From Rhodocyclaceae bacterium (GTDB lineage: Bacteria > Pseudomonadota > Gammaproteobacteria > Burkholderiales > Rhodocyclaceae): a stretch of DNA of 64,000 nucleotides. The stretch's first letter is position 1, and every line of letters begins with the position of its first letter. This document shows, piece by piece, positions 1 through 9,597 of this stretch. The notes under the pieces are model-generated. The model did not search any database and was not told where the DNA came from. It saw only the letters and a program-made list of their open reading frames with translations. The stretch is from positions 1 to 64,000 of the forward strand of contig JAGRGB010000119.1 of assembly GCA_020445745.1 (NCBI GenBank), given 5' to 3'. The position numbers and the translations under genes were made by a program.

Positions 1-804
<804 letters not shown>

Positions 805-827
805 GCCCGCTCCGGACGCCTGTCCGC

Positions 828-857
828 AAGGCCCCGTCGTCAGGCGGGGCCTTTTTT
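828..857 (+). terminator. Rho-independent terminator after groEL
   Basis: A perfect 9-bp stem (AAGGCCCCG with CGGGGCCTT) with a short loop runs into six T residues. It sits 24 bases after the groEL stop codon and points the same way, so it should end the groEL transcript. Confidence 0.9.
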
Positions 858-1075
858 CGTCTACGGCGTGCGCAAACATCCGCACGGGCCAAGGCGCGCG
901 CCGCGTGGGATAATCGGAGGGAAAAAAGGCGGCGGGGAGTCGCCCGCTGCGGGGCGGGGCGCTCCCCGGGACCCGGCAGCAAGTTGCAGCCGAATCCCCA
1001 AGACCGAGTAAAAGGAGAACAGCGGGATAGACCTTACGGGCCACCGCTTACGTCAAACTTACAGCGGAACTGGAC

Positions 1076-1736
<661 letters not shown>

Positions 1737-1747
<11 letters not shown>

Positions 1748-3221
1748 GCGTCGGCGACCGGCCGGGGCGGGCAAGGAGGGCGGCGAGACCCACTACAACT
1801 CGCTGTTCGGCGAGATTCTCGACTGGATGCTGGCGCCGCTGCTGTTCCTGTGGCCGATCTCGATCATCATCACCCACAACGTCGCGGCGAGCATCGCCAA
1901 CACGCCGTACGACCGCAGCATGGCCGACAGCCTGCGGGCGCTGGCCCAGATGATCACCGTCGACGCCGGTCGGGTCAGCGTCAACTTCCCGGCGCCGGCG
2001 CGCGCCCTGTTCCGCTCCGATCAGGACGACGTGGTCTATTTCCAGGTCACCGACCTCGCCGGACGGGTGATCTCGGGCGACACGGACATCCCGCCGGCGT
2101 CGCCGCCGCGCAATCTGGTGCCCGGCGACGTGCTGTTCCGCGATGGCGTGATCCAGGGCGAGGAGGTGCGCATCGCCTACCTGTTCCTGCGCGCCTACCC
2201 GCGCACCGACAGTCCGCTGGTGCTGCTCCAGCTCGGCGAGACCCGCAACAAGCGCAGCGACCTCGCCTCCCGCGTCGTCACCGGCGTGCTGTTGCCCCAG
2301 TTCGCGATCATCCCGCTGGCCGTGGTGCTGGTGTGGCTCGGGCTGACCCGCGGCATCGCGCCGCTCAGCCGCCTGCAGCGCATCCTGCGGCGGCGGCGGC
2401 CGTCGGACCTGTCGCCGATCTCGACGATCGGCGTGCCCGAGGAGGTGCGCCCGCTGATCATCGCCTTCAACGAGATGATGGAGCGGCTGGAAGAGAACCT
2501 GCACGCCCAGCAGCGCTTCATTGCCGACGCCGCCCACCAGATGCGCACGCCGCTGACCGGGCTGCGCATGCAGACCGAACTGGCGTTGCTGGAGAGCGAA
2601 CCCGAGGCGCTGCGCAGTTCGCTGCAACAGATCGCCGGCAGCGCCGAGCGTGCCAGCCACCTGATCAACCAGCTGCTGTCGCTGGCCCGCGCCGAATCGA
2701 GCTCCGAGAAGATCTACGCGGTCGAGCGGGTGGACCTGTCGGCGCTGGTGAAGAACGTCGTCGAGGAACTGTTCCCCCGCGCGCTGGCCAAGCAGATCGA
2801 CCTCGGCATCGAGGTCTGCGACGGCGAACTCGGCATCGACGGCAATCCGGTGCTGTTGCGCGAACTCGTCAAGAACCTGGTGGACAATGCGATCAAATAC
2901 ACGCCGGCCGGCGGCCAGGTAACGGTGCGCACCCAGGCCACCGACTTCGCGATCCTCGAAGTCGAGGACTCCGGCATCGGCATTCCCGAGGCCGATCGCG
3001 AGCGGGTGTTCGAGCGCTTCTACCGGGTGCTCGGCAGCGGCGAGGACGGCTCCGGCCTGGGCCTGCCGATCGTCCGCGAGATCGCCGAGCTGCACCGCGC
3101 CCGCGCGACCCTGAACCCCAACCCGTCGGGGCGCGGCACGATCGCGCAGGTGGTGTTCCCTTGCAGCTTCCAGCCCGCCGGTGCCAACCGCGAACTGTCG
3201 CCGGCGCCAGTGCCGGGCTGA
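1737..3221 (+). CDS. Membrane sensor histidine kinase (TctE-like)
   Basis: This 494-residue inner-membrane kinase partners the preceding regulator. Two membrane segments are visible (about 28-46 and 180-202) and bracket a periplasmic sensor domain of about 130 residues. A short HAMP-like linker follows. Next come the phospho-acceptor box ADAAHQMRTPL with His267, an N box near 376-389 (KNLVDNAIKYTP), a G1 box (EDSGIGIP) and a G2 box (GSGLGLPIV), so the kinase looks catalytically complete. The architecture matches TctE/QseC kinases, whose known ligands include tricarboxylates, but no transport genes adjoin it. The ATG overlaps the regulator stop codon by 11 bases. Confidence 0.92.
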
Positions 3222-3252
3222 GCGTCGTATTCCGCCAAGGCCGGCGCCCGCG

Positions 3253-3280
3253 TTGACCTGTTCCGGTCTTCGGCTATAAT
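3253..3280 (+). promoter_or_regulatory. Sigma70 promoter of tRNA-Phe
   Basis: TTGACC (-35) and a perfect TATAAT (-10) are separated by 16 bases. The tRNA body starts 14 bases after the -10 box, and a GC-rich stretch typical of stable-RNA promoters lies between them. Confidence 0.85.
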
Positions 3281-3293
3281 GCGCGCTCTTTGC

Positions 3294-3369
<76 letters not shown>

Positions 3370-3374
3370 GATCT

Positions 3375-3413
3375 AGAGCCGGTTCCCGCCTGATGGCGCG
3401 AACCGGCTCTTCT
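3375..3413 (+). terminator. Hairpin terminator after tRNA-Phe
   Basis: A perfect 11-bp stem (AGAGCCGGTTC with GAACCGGCTCT) starts five bases after the CCA end and is followed by a short T-rich tail (TTCT). The loop is 14 bases and the T run is weak, so termination may be partial. Confidence 0.7.
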
Positions 3414-3483
3414 ACAATCTGGTCGCGGTTTCTACATTCATGCGTAGATCGAAGCGATTCGGACTATCGGGGCCACCATAACT

Positions 3484-4446
3484 ATGTATCTGCTGCGACT
3501 TGTCGTTGATACGAACTGCCTGAACGCGAAAGGTCGGTTAGGAGCGATGAACGACCTTCAGAGGTACCACGATATCGGCGCGGTCGAACTCATAGTGACT
3601 TCTACGCTTTCTGCCGAGATTGACCCGGATTCCTTGCAGGCAGACAAGGCGCGACAGTATCAGCGTGTCGGTGGCGATGTGTTCTTCCTCGACGGTGGGC
3701 GCGCAAACGCGGTGCCGGGAGCTCCCCTGAGACCCTCGCGATTCGACCAGCTGCGGTCAGGGCTATTTGACGCCCACCTGAAAGGCCGCCCCCTTACCCG
3801 AGCAATACGTGACTGCCTTCATCTCGATCAGGCGCAGATGAACCTCGCTGACATCTTCGTCACGAATGACAAGAAGTTGCATGATGCGTCGGCCCTATTG
3901 AGATCTGACGGCATCGCATTGACCGTGGCGTCACCGGAAAAGGCGCTACAAATAGTCAAAGAGCACATAGCGAAAACCGTAGGAACAGACGACCCTCATA
4001 CAGTTGCGTCGCACACTTCCTCACTTGGCCCAGTCATCCTTGGTTCTACTACGATTGGCAGCTGTGCCTTTTGCGTGGGTCAAGAGGCGCACAGGCTTCT
4101 AACTTTGAAAATTGCGAACGGCCGCCTTGAACTAGAAGGAACTTTGAGAGACGAAGCCGGTGCACCGGCCGTAATCTTGCGACCAACGGCTCATACGGAA
4201 GTCTTGCACCCCCGAGCCGCCATCCGTGCATCTGGACGTGGGCCGTTGCTTGTCGGTAGAGAGCCGTACTCGGCAGTGGTGGTCTTGATTGGGGAGTGCC
4301 CGGTTTTGGCCGTACGTACTACGCATACGCTTCGAGTTGTCGTATTCGTGATGAATTTGCGAGACGAATTCGGCCGGTCAGTTGCTTCCATCGAAAGAGA
4401 GATGCTGACAGTGACAGGGGCAGGTCTTCACCTGCTTGGCAGTTAG
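3484..4446 (+). CDS. PIN-like domain protein of unknown function
   Basis: I do not recognise the full-length family. The N-terminal ~150 residues carry PIN-type nuclease features: a first strand ending in VVDTNCLN, an acidic SAEID, an RAIRDCLHLDQA helix and the segment ADIFVTNDKKL, which resembles the PIN metal-site Asp region. PIN domains are Mg-dependent ribonucleases, often toxins or antiviral effectors. The remaining ~170 residues form an unassigned domain. At 320 residues it is much longer than a VapC toxin (~130), and no antitoxin gene precedes it. Base composition and codon use are visibly less GC-rich than both flanks, which suggests acquisition with the surrounding mobile-element debris. 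The ATG gives MYLLRLVVDTN; a later start would cut into the first PIN strand. Confidence 0.55.
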   Translation: MYLLRLVVDTNCLNAKGRLGAMNDLQRYHDIGAVELIVTSTLSAEIDPDSLQADKARQYQRVGGDVFFLDGGRANAVPGAPLRPSRFDQLRSGLFDAHLKGRPLTRAIRDCLHLDQAQMNLADIFVTNDKKLHDASALLRSDGIALTVASPEKALQIVKEHIAKTVGTDDPHTVASHTSSLGPVILGSTTIGSCAFCVGQEAHRLLTLKIANGRLELEGTLRDEAGAPAVILRPTAHTEVLHPRAAIRASGRGPLLVGREPYSAVVVLIGECPVLAVRTTHTLRVVVFVMNLRDEFGRSVASIEREMLTVTGAGLHLLGS

Positions 4447-4533
4447 TGTTTTTAGTGCTGGTCCATCTGCTTAGCGAAGTGGTCTCACGCGTTCCCCCTT
4501 TCGATCGCGGACGTAGTGTTCCATCATGTCCAA

Positions 4534-4555
4534 CCTATTGCCAGCTGGCAATAGG
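4534..4555. repeat. 22-bp perfect palindrome
   Basis: CCTATTGCCAG is followed directly by its exact reverse complement CTGGCAATAGG, with no spacer. Such a site could bind a dimeric regulator or be part of a recombination site of the lost mobile element. CTGGCA recurs twice about 80 bases downstream. Confidence 0.8.
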
Positions 4556-4583
4556 CTTTACAAGCTAGGGATTCCGGGTGACA

Positions 4584-4617
4584 AACGCAATCGGGGCCGA
4601 AAGGCCCCGATTGCGTT
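4584..4617. terminator. Long GNRA-tetraloop hairpin, possible terminator
   Basis: A perfect 15-bp stem (4584-4598 with 4603-4617) closes a GAAA tetraloop. There is no real T tract on either side, only GGTTCT on the plus side and TTTGTC on the minus side. It may act as a bidirectional terminator between the PIN-like gene and the element remnant, or as a stable RNA end. Confidence 0.5.
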
Positions 4618-4808
4618 GGTTCTGGCAGGATTTCTGGCAGACGGAACGAAACCCCGTTGCGGGCGTGTGCTCCCATGCGCCCGGCTGCGCTCCAGTGCGA
4701 TTGGGGGCGTTTCGATGCTCGCGGATGAAGGCTGATGCAATGTCGGCCGTGCTTCCGGGGTCTAGCGTGACTTTTTCCACGCTTTGATCTCGCGTGGGGA
4801 GGTGCGCC

Positions 4809-4940
4809 ATGGCCAAGCCGTTCACGGAAGGCGCCACTTGGTCGGGGTTCGGCCCTGCATCAGGGGCGAGCGCCACTACCTCGGTGGGTTCTCACTCTTG
4901 ACAAGCCGCAACGCGATGCGGCCGAGTTGCTGCGCGCAAC
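4809..4940 (+). pseudogene. Truncated, frameshifted tyrosine-type integrase N-terminus
   Basis: A start with a strong ribosome binding site (GGGGAGG, 6 bases upstream) gives MAKPFTEGATWS and then stops after 30 residues. The next frame continues with IRGERHYLGGFS, and the third frame with LDKPQRDAAELLRA. Put together, the three pieces resemble the N-terminal arm of phage/ICE integrases, which read like MAKPF.EG..W......G..IYL.GF.T...A...L. This needs two frameshifts in about 130 bases, and no catalytic Arg-His-Arg-Tyr domain follows. I read it as a dead integrase beside its tRNA target. The match is from memory of the family, so confidence is moderate. Confidence 0.45.
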
Positions 4941-5004
4941 GTACCCCCGCCCCGCAGTGGGCCGGGGCAGCGCGAGCGGCGGGGCTGGCGGGATGTATCG
5001 GCCC

Positions 5005-5217
5005 TTACTGCGGGCGGGTTGCGAGTTCTTCATCGCAGTCCGGGCGACGAATGAAGAACACGGTTCCCCCAGCGGTGTCTTTGACGTATGCGTAATCGGC
5101 GGTGCCGCACGTGTAGCAGTTCGCCACATGCTTCGCCTCCTCCAAGGACTGGTAGCTGTCGATGTACCAGCGCTCCTTCTCCTCTGCGCAAAGCTTCACC
5201 GCATAGACGCTGAACAT
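5005..5217 (-). CDS. Small hypothetical protein (70 aa)
   Basis: Not recognised. The minus-strand ATG has a good ribosome binding site (GGAGG, five bases before the start). The 70-residue product is acidic and aromatic, with WYIDSYQSLEEAKHVANCY near the N-terminus and GGTVFFIRR near the C-terminus, and no signal peptide or membrane segment. The balanced amino-acid composition and the Shine-Dalgarno sequence support a real gene. It lies in the element-scar region between tRNA-Phe and the five-gene locus and has no partner gene. Confidence 0.6.
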   Translation of the reverse strand: MFSVYAVKLCAEEKERWYIDSYQSLEEAKHVANCYTCGTADYAYVKDTAGGTVFFIRRPDCDEELATRPQ

Positions 5218-5837
5218 GTGGCCTCCATGGCCTGCCAGGGTAACGTCCCATTTTACCTTTCTTGACCTCTGAAGGCTCGTGAATATCCAGTAAAATCAAT
5301 CGGCTTTGCCGAAATCCTGGTGGTGATGACGGAGGAGGCATCGCCCCCTCCCGGTCGCACCGCAGCGCGTCGACGAGCGCGGCAACCCCCGTGCTCTCGT
5401 CGCCGTCCATCCGTCGAGCGAACCGGCGCTGGCGCTGCAATTCGAGCACGCGCGCGTCCTTCCCGTCACGCCATCGGGCGCAGTCCTGGTCGGTCCCAAT
5501 CGGCTCGACGGGCTCCCACATGGCCAACTCCATTCCGGCCATGGTGCTCTGTCGCGGTCGCCCGCCGGGCACGTCCTCGGGCGGATCCGGGGCCAGTGCG
5601 TTTTCATTGCCGCGTGCCGCAGCCGGTGCTAGTTTTCCTTGAGCGTGGTCATCATTGCAGCGCGGGCCGCGCCGGCCCGATCCCGGGTCGCCACCGGCAA
5701 TCGGGATCGGCTGATGCGCGTCGGCTAGTCGCAATCGAATGGGTCGCTCGCCGGGCCCGTGCAGGGGACGAACGGATGCATGCGAAGCGGGTTGCCCGGT
5801 TGGGCTGGCGCGACTGCGGGGCCGATGGCCGGCTGGC
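5218..5837. other. Intergenic region before the five-gene locus
   Basis: About 620 bases without a supported gene. An AT-rich pocket at 5248-5300 separates the small minus-strand gene from the GC-rich remainder. A minus-strand frame starting at 5542 (MAGMELAMWEPV) is open through the region but lacks a ribosome binding site and runs into the downstream gene in another frame, so I do not call it. No convincing -35/-10 pair was found for the large locus. Confidence 0.4.
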
Positions 5838-8800
5838 ATGTCCGTGACGCGCGTGCTGACCCTGCCGCTGCGACTGGATGCCTTGTTCCTCGCGCAGGAC
5901 GCAGCGGTCGTCGGGCCGAGCGCGGATTTTTCGCGGCTGCCTTATCGCAGCGCCGGGCGCGGCGACCGCAACGGCGACCTGCCCTGGCTGTCGGAGCCGA
6001 TCGTGCCGCAGCCCTTCGACGAGCCGACGCTGGTGCTCAAGGCAGGTGTCCACCTGCACTGGGCGTTGCCCGACGCCTACCATGTGGGGACCAGCCACGG
6101 CGGCCTGTTCGCCTGGCAGCCGGACGCCGGCGATGTCGACGCACTGGATCGGAGAAAGGTCCCCGGCGCGCTGTCGGCGTGTTTCGCTGCCGAGGGCGTG
6201 GCCTTGCCGCCTTCCCCGGTGGTGGTCGTCGAGAAAGCGGGCGAGGGCTGGCTGATCGTCGATGCCGTGGCCGACCACCAGTATCGCCTGCGCCGACGTG
6301 CGACGGGGGTTCAGGTCTATGGCGAAGGCGTGCGCTTTCCGCCGGTGCCGACGCGCTGGCTGGTACAGCGTCGCTGGCGTGGCACGCTGCGCCGCTGGAT
6401 CGTCGAGAGCGACTACATCCATCCGCCTGACGCCGGCATCGACGGCGGTGCTCGGCAGGCGCCCATCCATTACCCGACGATGCCCACCGGTACCACGCCA
6501 CCGTTCGTGCGCCTCGGGCGTGTGCGTGCCTTCGAGGGTTGGACGGAAGAGTCACCCATGACGCCGAAGCAGTTTCTGGCGCCGCTGACGGCGGTCGGTT
6601 ACGGCGATCCGCACTTCGCCGTGCTGTATGCCAACTGCCACAGCGTGTTCGGGTTTCACGATGCGGAGATTGCCCGGGTGGCCGAGGCCGAGCGGGGTGA
6701 TCTCGAATACCAGCTCGTCGGCTGGCACGTGTCCGCGAGCGACGATCCGCTTCGTTCCGTGCAACTGCACGATGCCCTCGCGCTCGTGCAGGCGCGCGAC
6801 GGCGGGTCGCCGGACAGCGCAGACGAAACCGCCCGGGTGGCAGCCGGTACCGAGGCGTTGGACACGGCGTTCGGCTGGCAACTGCCCGACCCCGAGGCCG
6901 CCACGCCACCCACCACTGCCGACCTGCCCGAGCGCATCGCGTGCCTCGCCAGCGTCACGGTCGAATGCGCCGGCGCCGCGTTCGCCGACAGTGCCCGCCG
7001 CAACGAGTGCACCACCCCCTGCGTGCTGGCCATCGGCCATACCGGCAGTGAAGCGGTGTCGGCCTATGCCGCGTGGCGCCTGGGGGGTGATACGTCGATT
7101 CGCGAAGATCAGCTGGAGGCCCTGCATCTGGCGCCCAAGCTCGATGGCCTGCGCATCGATATCGGCCCGAAGTTCCGCGAAGCGCGGCACGAGAAGGCGT
7201 TCTCCGCGGTCGACGCCGGCAGCCTGTGGACGGTGACGGCGCCAGAAGACGCCGCGGCGCCCGTCGATCCACGGGCACGTGCGGCCTTGCGGGGCCTCAA
7301 CGCCGCCCAGTTCGACCTCGATCGCCGCGAGGACGAACTGGTCAGCCTGCGTCGGCAGGTGTATGCCGACTGGTCGAAATACCTCGTCTGCGCCTATCCG
7401 CCGCTGGGTTCCGCCGGGGACTACCCCGACATGGACGCCTTGCGGGCGTTCATCGAGGCGGTTTCGTTGCCGGCCGTGGCGCGCAACCGCGACGAGCGCG
7501 ACGCGGCCCGCCGGCGGCGCGACGTGGCACTGGCGTCGCTCGAATCGGTGCTGGCTGCCCAGCCGCCCGAGGTGCGCCTCGAACTCAAGCGCCGACCCGC
7601 GCCCCGCTACTGGCGGCCCAACGAACCCGTGCTGCTGATCGCCGGCGAGAGCGTCGAGGCGACCGTGCGCCATGGCGTGGGCGGTCGCTTGCGCTGCGGC
7701 CTCGAAGCGCTGGATCTGTTCGATGTGCATGGTCGTCCGACCCGCGACGGACTCGATGCGCTTGCGGGCCTGGCGGCGCGTCCGGCAGCGGGGGAGGTCG
7801 GCCACTGCCATTGCCGTTCGCAACCCTGGCAGGCGGTGTTCCTCGACTGGCAGGTGGCGCTGATGCCGTTCAGCGGCGGTGACAACATCGCCGCCGGACG
7901 CAGGCGATACGATCCCGCATTCCTGAGCCGGCATTTCGATTTCGACCCGGCCGGCGCCGATCTGCAACCGGCCGGCGCCATGGCCGCCGATTTCCGCGCC
8001 GCATGCAACCGATACCAGGGCCGCTCCATCCTCACGCCCGACGCCGGCAGCCAGCTGCGCGCTGCCCTGGCCGGCTGGCTCACGCGCGAACTGAAGCCGG
8101 ATCCGGGCAAGGATTTTGTCGCCGGGCTGCGTGCCGCCGTGGCCGACGGGGCGGGCGTCGCAGCCGAACTGGTGGAGGCCTATGCGACCTTGTTCGACGA
8201 TGGCGCCGCGCCGCCCTTCATGACCCAGGCGCTCACCGGTTTCAACGCGGCCTTGCTGATGCAGCGCCAGACCCTTCAACTGCCGGTGCACGATCCGCTC
8301 GGCTTTGCCGCCGACCGTGCCTTCGCCGACCGGGTGGCCGCGGCGGTGGATGACCAGAACCGCTTCGCGGCAGCGCCGCTCGACGACTTCAACCCGATCC
8401 GCGCCGGGCGGCTGCGGATTCTCGCGTTGCGCCTGGTGGACACTTTCGGCCAGCGCCGCGACGTCACATTCGATCCCGAAGCCCTCGTCGCTGCCGATGC
8501 GATGCGCCTGGAGGGCAGCAGCGGCGCCTTGCTGCGACCGCGCCTGGCGCAGCCGGCGCAGCTCGATTTCAGATGGCTTGCCGCCGCCGACGAAGGTCGT
8601 GGCGCGCATGCGCCGGCGGCTTCGGAACTGCCCGACGACACGCCCTTGTGCGGATGGCTGGTGCACGATCTGACCGAGAACTGCCTGCGCGTCCACGCAG
8701 CCGGCGGCGCGCCGCTCGGCGTCATCGGCGCCGACCGTCAGTGGCGCGGCGCGCCCGGCGTGGCGCGCCTGGCGCCCTGGCAGCTGCCCGATCCGCATCT

Positions 8801-9572
8801 GGCGAGACTGGTCGATCACCTGCTCGCCGATCCGGCGCTGGGCGAGTTCATCGCGGCCCTCGAGGGTCACGCCGATCGCATCGCACCGGAGTCCTTTGCC
8901 GAGCACGACAGCCTGGCCCTGATGCTGGGCCGGCCCCTGGCCGTGGTGCGGGCGCGGCTGCAATTGCGCCTGCAAGGCCTGCCGGCCTTCAACCAGGACT
9001 GGAACGTGATGCGCCGCCAGCTGGCGGCCGGGGCGCCCGAGGTGCGCGAGCACGACGGCTTCGAGCAGGTGCGCTTTCCGGTGCGCCTGGGCGACCCGGG
9101 CCAGCTCGGCGACGGGCTCGTGGCATTCTGGGAGGAGCGCCACCTGGCCGACGGCCGCTGCCTGTGCCAGGGCGCAGCGCAGACCTGCGCCGTGCGATCC
9201 ACGCTGTCGTTGTCGATCGCCGGCGGCCCGGTGGCGGTGACGATGCTGCTGGATCCGCGCGCGGCGGTGCATGCGCGCACCGGCATCCTGCCCACCAAGG
9301 CCATCACCCTCGCCAAACCTCATTACGTGCCGGCATTGGCGGCGATGGCTCTGGCGGTGCGCGTCGGGCCCGTGCTGTCGCCCCAGGGCGCGCCCGAACT
9401 GTTCGCGCCGGCGTCGGCACGCTACCAGCAAAGCTGGCTGCAGCAGGTGCAGGGCGAGTGGATCGAGACGCGGATGGCCGATCCCCCCGAGCCGTCCGCG
9501 ACCCGCAGCGGCGCGCTGGCGATTCGCGAAGGCTGGATCAAGCTGGTGCCGACCGGCGCGGGCCCCGATTGA
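5838..9572 (+). CDS. Large uncharacterised protein, gene 1 of five-gene locus (1244 aa)
   Basis: No enzyme or fold is recognised. I chose the ATG at 5838 because MSVTRVLTLPLRL begins a conserved-looking domain, whereas an extension to 5739 is Arg/Pro-rich. Visible landmarks are VHLHWALPDAY near residue 70, a WLVQRRWRG segment near 175, HCHCRSQPWQ near 655 followed by VFLDWQVALMP near 667, and an Arg/Asp-rich, probably helical stretch near 505-570. HLHWALPDA and FL.W.V...P segments recur, as I remember them, in large unannotated bacterial proteins. There is no signal peptide or membrane helix. The next gene starts 25 bases on, so they share a transcript. The role is unknown; large structural or secreted-complex subunit is inference. 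Confidence 0.8.
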   Translation: MSVTRVLTLPLRLDALFLAQDAAVVGPSADFSRLPYRSAGRGDRNGDLPWLSEPIVPQPFDEPTLVLKAGVHLHWALPDAYHVGTSHGGLFAWQPDAGDVDALDRRKVPGALSACFAAEGVALPPSPVVVVEKAGEGWLIVDAVADHQYRLRRRATGVQVYGEGVRFPPVPTRWLVQRRWRGTLRRWIVESDYIHPPDAGIDGGARQAPIHYPTMPTGTTPPFVRLGRVRAFEGWTEESPMTPKQFLAPLTAVGYGDPHFAVLYANCHSVFGFHDAEIARVAEAERGDLEYQLVGWHVSASDDPLRSVQLHDALALVQARDGGSPDSADETARVAAGTEALDTAFGWQLPDPEAATPPTTADLPERIACLASVTVECAGAAFADSARRNECTTPCVLAIGHTGSEAVSAYAAWRLGGDTSIREDQLEALHLAPKLDGLRIDIGPKFREARHEKAFSAVDAGSLWTVTAPEDAAAPVDPRARAALRGLNAAQFDLDRREDELVSLRRQVYADWSKYLVCAYPPLGSAGDYPDMDALRAFIEAVSLPAVARNRDERDAARRRRDVALASLESVLAAQPPEVRLELKRRPAPRYWRPNEPVLLIAGESVEATVRHGVGGRLRCGLEALDLFDVHGRPTRDGLDALAGLAARPAAGEVGHCHCRSQPWQAVFLDWQVALMPFSGGDNIAAGRRRYDPAFLSRHFDFDPAGADLQPAGAMAADFRAACNRYQGRSILTPDAGSQLRAALAGWLTRELKPDPGKDFVAGLRAAVADGAGVAAELVEAYATLFDDGAAPPFMTQALTGFNAALLMQRQTLQLPVHDPLGFAADRAFADRVAAAVDDQNRFAAAPLDDFNPIRAGRLRILALRLVDTFGQRRDVTFDPEALVAADAMRLEGSSGALLRPRLAQPAQLDFRWLAAADEGRGAHAPAASELPDDTPLCGWLVHDLTENCLRVHAAGGAPLGVIGADRQWRGAPGVARLAPWQLPDPHLARLVDHLLADPALGEFIAALEGHADRIAPESFAEHDSLALMLGRPLAVVRARLQLRLQGLPAFNQDWNVMRRQLAAGAPEVREHDGFEQVRFPVRLGDPGQLGDGLVAFWEERHLADGRCLCQGAAQTCAVRSTLSLSIAGGPVAVTMLLDPRAAVHARTGILPTKAITLAKPHYVPALAAMALAVRVGPVLSPQGAPELFAPASARYQQSWLQQVQGEWIETRMADPPEPSATRSGALAIREGWIKLVPTGAGPD

Positions 9573-9597
9573 CCGAATCATCCAGGAGATGGCGAAC

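Larger units (their letters stand above)
4447..4808 (+). other. Non-coding stretch with palindrome and hairpin
   Basis: No convincing gene is seen in this 362-base stretch. It holds a 22-bp perfect palindrome, a long tetraloop hairpin, and the sequence TTTCTGGCAG with a near copy 11 bases before it. It ends with GGGGAGG, a good ribosome binding site for the truncated integrase start that follows. A minus-strand frame over 4565-4876 was considered but has no recognisable features. Confidence 0.5.

Noticed and set aside
4565-4876. 103-residue minus-strand frame
   Set aside because: No ribosome binding site, no domain, and it overlaps the hairpin and the integrase remnant. It was not called.
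3370-5300. CRISPR array or direct repeat of the tRNA-Phe 3' end
   Set aside because: No regularly spaced repeats were seen in the window and no copy of the tRNA end was found by eye in this stretch.
5030-5839. 269-residue minus-strand frame before gene 1
   Set aside because: The N-terminal part is low-complexity and the C-terminal part overlaps the 70-residue gene in another frame; a start at 5542 has no ribosome binding site.
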